64,000 nt of DNA, taken from Paraburkholderia sp. Tr-20389 (GTDB lineage: Bacteria > Pseudomonadota > Gammaproteobacteria > Burkholderiales > Burkholderiaceae). Below are positions 60,408 to 64,000 of the stretch, piece after piece. Both the position numbers and the translations under genes were made by a program. Location: NCBI RefSeq assembly GCF_017104565.1, contig NZ_JAAGPD010000013.1, positions 1 to 64,000 of the forward strand. Direction: 5' to 3'. The notes below the pieces were generated by a model. It saw nothing but the letters and a program-made list of their open reading frames with translations. It did not search any database and was not told the origin of the DNA. The stretch's first letter is position 1, and every line of letters starts with the position of its first letter.

Positions 60408-60434
60408 GTCGATGCGCAGTAGCGCAGGGAATGA
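60408..60434 (-). promoter_or_regulatory. conserved 5' hairpin element, copy 4
   Basis: Leftward: ATTCATTCCCTGCGC-TACT-GCGCATCGACC. The stem sequence differs (TGCGC/GCGCA instead of GCGTC/GACGC), but pairing and flanks are kept, which is covariation in favour of an RNA hairpin. TTAGACT upstream is a possible -10. Confidence 0.65.
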
Positions 60435-60523
60435 ATCGAGTCTAACGGCCCTGATATGCGGCGCTGCCGCGGAATCATCCCGTTTTCGACCTGGCTTTCG
60501 TTCGCGGAGTCTTTCCAACGGAC

Positions 60524-60591
60524 AAAAAAATGCCAGCCCGAAGGCTGGCGCGAAAAAGTTCGTAAGTGCTCGAGGGGTGGTCGTTACGAAC
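60524..60591 (-). ncRNA. possible small RNA with tandem terminator hairpins
   Basis: Leftward: GTTCGTAA...TTACGAAC (8-bp stem, 60558-60591) followed by TTTTTCG, then GCCAGCC-TTCG-GGCTGGC (60532-60549) followed by ATTTTTTTG. No leftward gene lies upstream within 150 bases, since the next gene diverges, so the terminators must serve a short transcript. Promoter not identified. Confidence 0.35.
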
Positions 60592-60738
60592 CTGAGAGAG
60601 ACTCCATTCTATGAGTACTCGATCCCTCAACTAGCGCGCAATGGCGACTGATTTGATGTCCATTGACTCCCGGCCGTACGCGCCTTGACTTTCGGCTGTA
60701 GCTGCGAAGATGAATCATCACCTTCACTTCTGCACGCC

Positions 60739-61938
60739 ATGTCCCTTCAGATTATTGACCTCTCGGCACTTCGCCAGCGCATCGAACACAACGTCGCCCG
60801 CGTCCACCGCTTCGTGACCAGCACCCCTGACGTGGATGCTCTTCTTGATGCTAACGCGGTCGTAGCGATCGGCGTCAGTGGCGGAAAGGACAGTGTGGCC
60901 TGTGCACTCGCTGTCGCACGTCACCTCGACCTGATTGGTCATACCGGGCCACGCGTGCTAGTCCACGCCGATCTGGGTCGCGTCGAATGGAAAGACAGCG
61001 CGCCCACGTGCGAACGGCTCGCCGCCCATCTCGGTTGGGAACTGCTGACAGTACGCCGTCAAGCCGGCGACATGCTCGCGCGGTGGCAAAAGCGATGGGA
61101 GAACAACGTCACGCGTTACAGAGAACTGTCGTGCGTTCGACTGATCCTGCCATGGAGCACCCCGTCCATGCGGTTCTGCACGTCCGAATTGAAGACGGCG
61201 GTGATCACGAGCGCGCTGAAGAAACGCTACCCGCAGCACGACATCGTGAACGTGACGGGCGTTCGCCGTCAGGAAAGTTCGGCACGCAGCAAGATGCCGG
61301 TCGCAGCGCCCCTCGCCGCGCTGACCCGCCGCAATCATCGTGGCGTGACGTGGAACGCCATCATCGAATGGCCGGTGGAGGATGTCTTTGCGGAGATCGC
61401 GGATGCAGGACTGGCCCTGCACGAGGCCTACACGCGATATGGCGCGTCGCGCGTCTCGTGCGCATTCTGCATCATGAGTTCGCTCGACGACCTGCGCGCC
61501 GCTGCTGGTTGCGCAGACAACCACGACCTGTACCGGGAAATGGTTGCGATGGAGGCTGCTTCGACCTTCGCATTTCAGGGACAACGCTGGCTCGCTGACG
61601 TCGCACCAGACCTTCTTTCCCCTTCGTTGAAAGCTGACGTCGAGCGCGCCAAGCTCGCGGCCGCCGAGCGTCAGGCAATCGAAGCCGAGATACCCGCACA
61701 TCTGCTTTACACGGCCGGCTGGCCGACCACGCGGCCCACTCTGGAAGAAGCCGCGCTAATCGCGAGCGTTCGTTCGCGCGTTGCGAAGCTGCTGGGCATC
61801 GACGTCGATCACACGACGGCCGCTTCTGTGCTCGCGCGCTACGACGCCCTTCTCGCCGCACGCCCGGTTTCGGACGCAACGCTGGACAGCCCCGCACTCG
61901 TCCCAGTTGCACCGCATCAGGCCGAATTCGCATTCTAA
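60739..61938 (+). CDS. second PAPS-reductase-like protein
   Basis: 399 residues. PP-loop SGGKDSV at 47-53, VLVHADLGRVEWKDS, RFCTSELKTAVI and a CAFC pair in SRVSCAFCIM near residue 250 are the hallmarks of the PAPS reductase-like family on phages and conjugative elements. Unlike the larger protein at 24953 it has no extra C-terminal domain. Start 60739 (MSLQIIDLSALRQR) is chosen as the first Met of the domain. Substrate unknown. Confidence 0.75.
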   Translation: MSLQIIDLSALRQRIEHNVARVHRFVTSTPDVDALLDANAVVAIGVSGGKDSVACALAVARHLDLIGHTGPRVLVHADLGRVEWKDSAPTCERLAAHLGWELLTVRRQAGDMLARWQKRWENNVTRYRELSCVRLILPWSTPSMRFCTSELKTAVITSALKKRYPQHDIVNVTGVRRQESSARSKMPVAAPLAALTRRNHRGVTWNAIIEWPVEDVFAEIADAGLALHEAYTRYGASRVSCAFCIMSSLDDLRAAAGCADNHDLYREMVAMEAASTFAFQGQRWLADVAPDLLSPSLKADVERAKLAAAERQAIEAEIPAHLLYTAGWPTTRPTLEEAALIASVRSRVAKLLGIDVDHTTAASVLARYDALLAARPVSDATLDSPALVPVAPHQAEFAF

Positions 61939-62004
61939 AACCCGAGCGGTGCTGGCTGGCCGCTTCTAACCCACTTCTTCCACAACCCCACGAGGAATAG
62001 CTTC

Positions 62005-62409
62005 ATGAGTAATCGAAACGATGGAACAACAGCCGTCATCGGCTTTGTCGTATTGGCCGCTCTCGCAGTTTTGCTCGCACTCTCGCGCGCAATCGGCGCC
62101 AGCTTTTCATCGGTGTGCACTGCGGCCGTCCCGATCATCTTCGCTGCGGTCATCGCGGTTGCTGCGTGGCGCTTTCTCGAGGACTTTGGACCTGCGCTTC
62201 TCGCAGGCTTTGCCGCGATCGCGTGGCCAGCGCTTTGGCCCGTTCTCGACAGCATCGCCAACGGCGGGCGGGACACGGACACCTACTTTCGTCCGATGGA
62301 CGATCCGTTCATCAATAGCGTGTGGCTGAAATGGGGCATCGAAGTCATCCTCGTCGCGTTGATCGTCCTGGCGCTTTATGTGCGCCACCGGCGCCGGCGA
62401 TACTGGTAA
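62005..62409 (+). CDS. membrane protein
   Basis: 134 residues with three to four helices (AVIGFVVLAALAVLLALS; VPIIFAAVIAVAAW; ALLAGFAAIAWPALWPVL; VILVALIVLALYV) and a basic C-terminus. GAGGAATAGCTTC before the ATG. Probably in one unit with the preceding gene (66 bases apart). Unknown role. Confidence 0.55.
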   Translation: MSNRNDGTTAVIGFVVLAALAVLLALSRAIGASFSSVCTAAVPIIFAAVIAVAAWRFLEDFGPALLAGFAAIAWPALWPVLDSIANGGRDTDTYFRPMDDPFINSVWLKWGIEVILVALIVLALYVRHRRRRYW

Positions 62410-62411
62410 GC

Positions 62412-62443
62412 AAAAAAAAACGCCGCCCCTTTCGGGTGCGGCG
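62412..62443 (-). terminator. terminator between convergent genes
   Basis: CGCCGC/GCGGCG outer and CCC/GGG inner stem around TTTC (62421-62443). On the leftward strand TTTTTTTTT follows. It ends the 62458 gene and may act on the rightward side too. Confidence 0.8.
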
Positions 62444-62457
62444 CTGTTCGACAGAAG

Positions 62458-63546
62458 TTAGACCAGTTCGAGAATCAACTGGGCCAGGTCAGTGCAGGAC
62501 GTCTCGCGGACCGCCGTCGTCGACGGTGCGTCTTGGGGAACCGTCCACGTCACCTGCTGGCTCCGCAGTCCGCACAGCTTGTACATCGCGGAACCGCGCG
62601 GCTCGGCCGGCACCTCGCCAAACCGAAAAGTGAACCGCTCAGGCGCGCGTCCGTTGTCGTCTGCGATGCCGAGATAGCCGGCGAGTTCGTCAGCAACACG
62701 GCCGCAATACTCTTCGAGCCCTGCTGGCATGCGGGTGACATCGACAACTGTCTCCGCTGGCAAAGGCCCAGCGTTCACCATCAGCTCCCGATACACCGGA
62801 ATCGCCGCCTTCGCGAATCCGGGCGCTTCCATCTCAAGCGGATACGCAACGTCAGTGATGAAGCTACCGATCGCCGAATACTGCCAGCCAGCGTTTTCCC
62901 AAGCCTGCCCATCGAGGGAGACAAGCCTGTGCTCGTCGTCGATCTTGTAGCACCTCACCGCGGGCATGCGATCCATTACAGACGGTGAGCGGCTCGGTAG
63001 TTTCACGTCATCATCGACAGCGACGCTTGAGCAGTCATTCACTTCGAGCACACGCCAGACGCTTAGCGGCCCGTTCTCGCCGTAGATCACTTCCAGAAGC
63101 GCAGCGTCAGCGAACAGCGACACTCCGGCTTTCCCACTCACGATCTCCTCGACACGATCACCGAGACCGGCCGCGACGAGGCTTTTGCGCACATCGTCGA
63201 GCGAGCCTTCCGGAAGCGACGCGCGGTGGGACTTTGACACGTCCAGGCGGATCGTCCGGTCCGGAAGACGGAATGGTCTGGCCAGCACGGAGCGCCACGT
63301 TCCGATGTAGTTTTCGGGCCGGATGTTGCCAGCGCGGCTTTGCAACATGCCACCCTCGCAGGAGGTCGCGTGTCGGAACACCCGTCGCATCACATCGCGA
63401 TAGCGACCGAATGCGATCGCCGACCAGCGATCGTCGTGCGGATGGCAGTTTTTTTCGTACGTCCGCTCGAACAGCGCGAACATCCACTCGCCGTCGGCCG
63501 TCTGAAATGCGGCTGCCTGCTTGCCCGTCAATACGGTTGAACCCAT
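62458..63546 (-). CDS. hypothetical island protein, DUF932-like
   Basis: 362 residues from ATG 63546 (MGSTVLTGKQAAAFQTADGEW). Soluble; contains FRHATSCEGGMLQSRAGNIRPENYIGTW and a C-terminal region rich in beta structure. The length and general pattern recall DUF932-type phage/plasmid proteins, but that is a weak impression. The ribosome site CGGAGCTT pairs with leader element M. Confidence 0.45.
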   Translation of the reverse strand: MGSTVLTGKQAAAFQTADGEWMFALFERTYEKNCHPHDDRWSAIAFGRYRDVMRRVFRHATSCEGGMLQSRAGNIRPENYIGTWRSVLARPFRLPDRTIRLDVSKSHRASLPEGSLDDVRKSLVAAGLGDRVEEIVSGKAGVSLFADAALLEVIYGENGPLSVWRVLEVNDCSSVAVDDDVKLPSRSPSVMDRMPAVRCYKIDDEHRLVSLDGQAWENAGWQYSAIGSFITDVAYPLEMEAPGFAKAAIPVYRELMVNAGPLPAETVVDVTRMPAGLEEYCGRVADELAGYLGIADDNGRAPERFTFRFGEVPAEPRGSAMYKLCGLRSQQVTWTVPQDAPSTTAVRETSCTDLAQLILELV

Positions 63547-63605
63547 CTGAAGCTCCGATATGAAATGCGGAGCAGCCCCCAACGGGCTGCGCCCGCTGAG
63601 GGAAG
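63547..63605 (-). promoter_or_regulatory. SD-mimic leader element M
   Basis: CCCTCAGCGGGC / GCCCGTTGGGG core; arm GCAGC/GCTGC; anti-SD GCTCCG (63568-63573) is fully complementary to the SD CGGAGC (63552-63557). Two further hairpins with T-runs lie just upstream (63615-63665). Confidence 0.68.
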
Positions 63606-63651
63606 AAAAGACGAGGCCGCCACAAAGGCGGCAATGAAAAGGCGGTCCTGA

Positions 63652-64000
63652 CTAAGACCGCGAACGCGCAGGCGTCTGTGCCGAAACCACCAGTCCATGC
63701 ACCGCGACGATTACGCCGCCGTACACCACCAGCATGAGCAGACCGGCAATCCATCCGTTACCACCGAATCCGGCAAGTGCACCACTCAGGAAACAGACAG
63801 CGGTCGCAGCCTTTCCAAGCAGCCACCAACTGAGTCGTTGGCCTTGCGCCGAGAGCACATCCAGCAACGCGTCACGCCGCTTTTCCGTCGCGATGGACGC
63901 CGCGAACAGAAGCGCAGTCACCACGAGCGCCGCGGCCATCCAGAACCCGATGTGCTGGCTGGCGAACTCGCGGTGACGCAGGAACCACTGTGCGAGCGGC
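63652..64000 (-). CDS. membrane protein, 5' end outside the window
   Basis: At least 115 residues. The frame is open to the window edge (LAQWFLRHREFASQHIGFW before the first internal Met), so the true start lies beyond. Three helices: AAALVVTALLFAAS, LLGKAATAVCFLSGALAG and WIAGLLMLVVYGGVIVAVHG. Followed by a hairpin that could end it. Unknown function. Confidence 0.55.
   Translation of the reverse strand, partial: PLAQWFLRHREFASQHIGFWMAAALVVTALLFAASIATEKRRDALLDVLSAQGQRLSWWLLGKAATAVCFLSGALAGFGGNGWIAGLLMLVVYGGVIVAVHGLVVSAQTPARSRS

Larger units (their letters stand above)
60242..60738. other. divergent control region without genes
   Basis: Holds the attenuator-like terminator (60305), the conserved 5' hairpin (60408), the two hairpins of a possible small RNA (60524-60591), and the presumed promoter of the rightward 60739 gene (TTGACT near 60683). 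No coding frame is supported. Confidence 0.5.

Noticed and set aside
1-64000. CRISPR array, rRNA or complete insertion sequence
   Set aside because: No series of regularly spaced long direct repeats, no rRNA-like sequence and no transposase gene were seen.

Overview
The window reads as a Burkholderiaceae chromosome (Burkholderia, Paraburkholderia or Caballeronia type) with a large mobile island. Grounds: high G+C with strong GC-third-position coding, a Pseudomonas-type long isocitrate lyase at the left edge, an HU gene, an imuA-imuB-dnaE2 mutagenesis cassette, and a conjugation module of the integrative-conjugative-element kind. I cannot name the species and saw no clear attachment sites, so the island borders are open.

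Layout. 1-2.6 kb: core genes (3' part of isocitrate lyase with its terminator, a conserved small protein, HU). 2.9-14.3 kb: a patchwork of small, mostly unrecognised genes with lower coding polish, including two lipoproteins, a RES-Xre toxin-antitoxin pair with a palindromic operator, a DUF5677-like protein, a trypsin-fold protease, one frameshifted gene and possible IS debris. 14.4-17 kb: a divergent tyrosine recombinase and small genes. 17.1-24.9 kb: a DNA-damage block, with a LexA box driving imuA-imuB-dnaE2, then a minimal ATP-dependent DNA ligase and a divergent SRAP (YedK/HMCES) protein. 24.9-34.7 kb: leftward genes for a PAPS-reductase-like enzyme, a TGT/DpdA-like protein, SbcC- and SbcD-like proteins and an RDF-like metal-binding protein. 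35.3-38.2 kb: rightward genes including a bactofilin. 38.4-51.9 kb: leftward UvrD-like helicase, then the conjugation operon (VirB11, B2, B3, B4, B5, B6 homologues, a TraI-like MOBH protein, the TraD coupling protein and accessory membrane proteins). 52.2-55.6 kb: MoxR ATPase, DUF3150-like and vWA-like proteins. 55.8-64 kb: further accessory genes, including a second PAPS-reductase-like protein.

The most striking feature is not a gene. Twelve leftward leaders between 26.7 and 63.6 kb share one architecture although their sequences differ. A CCC..GGG / CCC..GGG core contains a copy (mimic) of the downstream Shine-Dalgarno region. It is followed by an anti-Shine-Dalgarno strand that can pair either with the mimic or with the real ribosome site just before the start codon. 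Eleven sit directly on a start codon. In addition, four leftward transcription units have a conserved hairpin at or near their presumed 5' end (31.40, 35.16, 55.68 and 60.41 kb), and intrinsic terminators stand between, or just ahead of, genes of the same units. Together these suggest a dispersed RNA-level regulon that co-ordinates the island's cargo, possibly with terminator read-through. It may be related to candidate RNAs already named radC or sbcD in Proteobacteria; a covariance search would decide.
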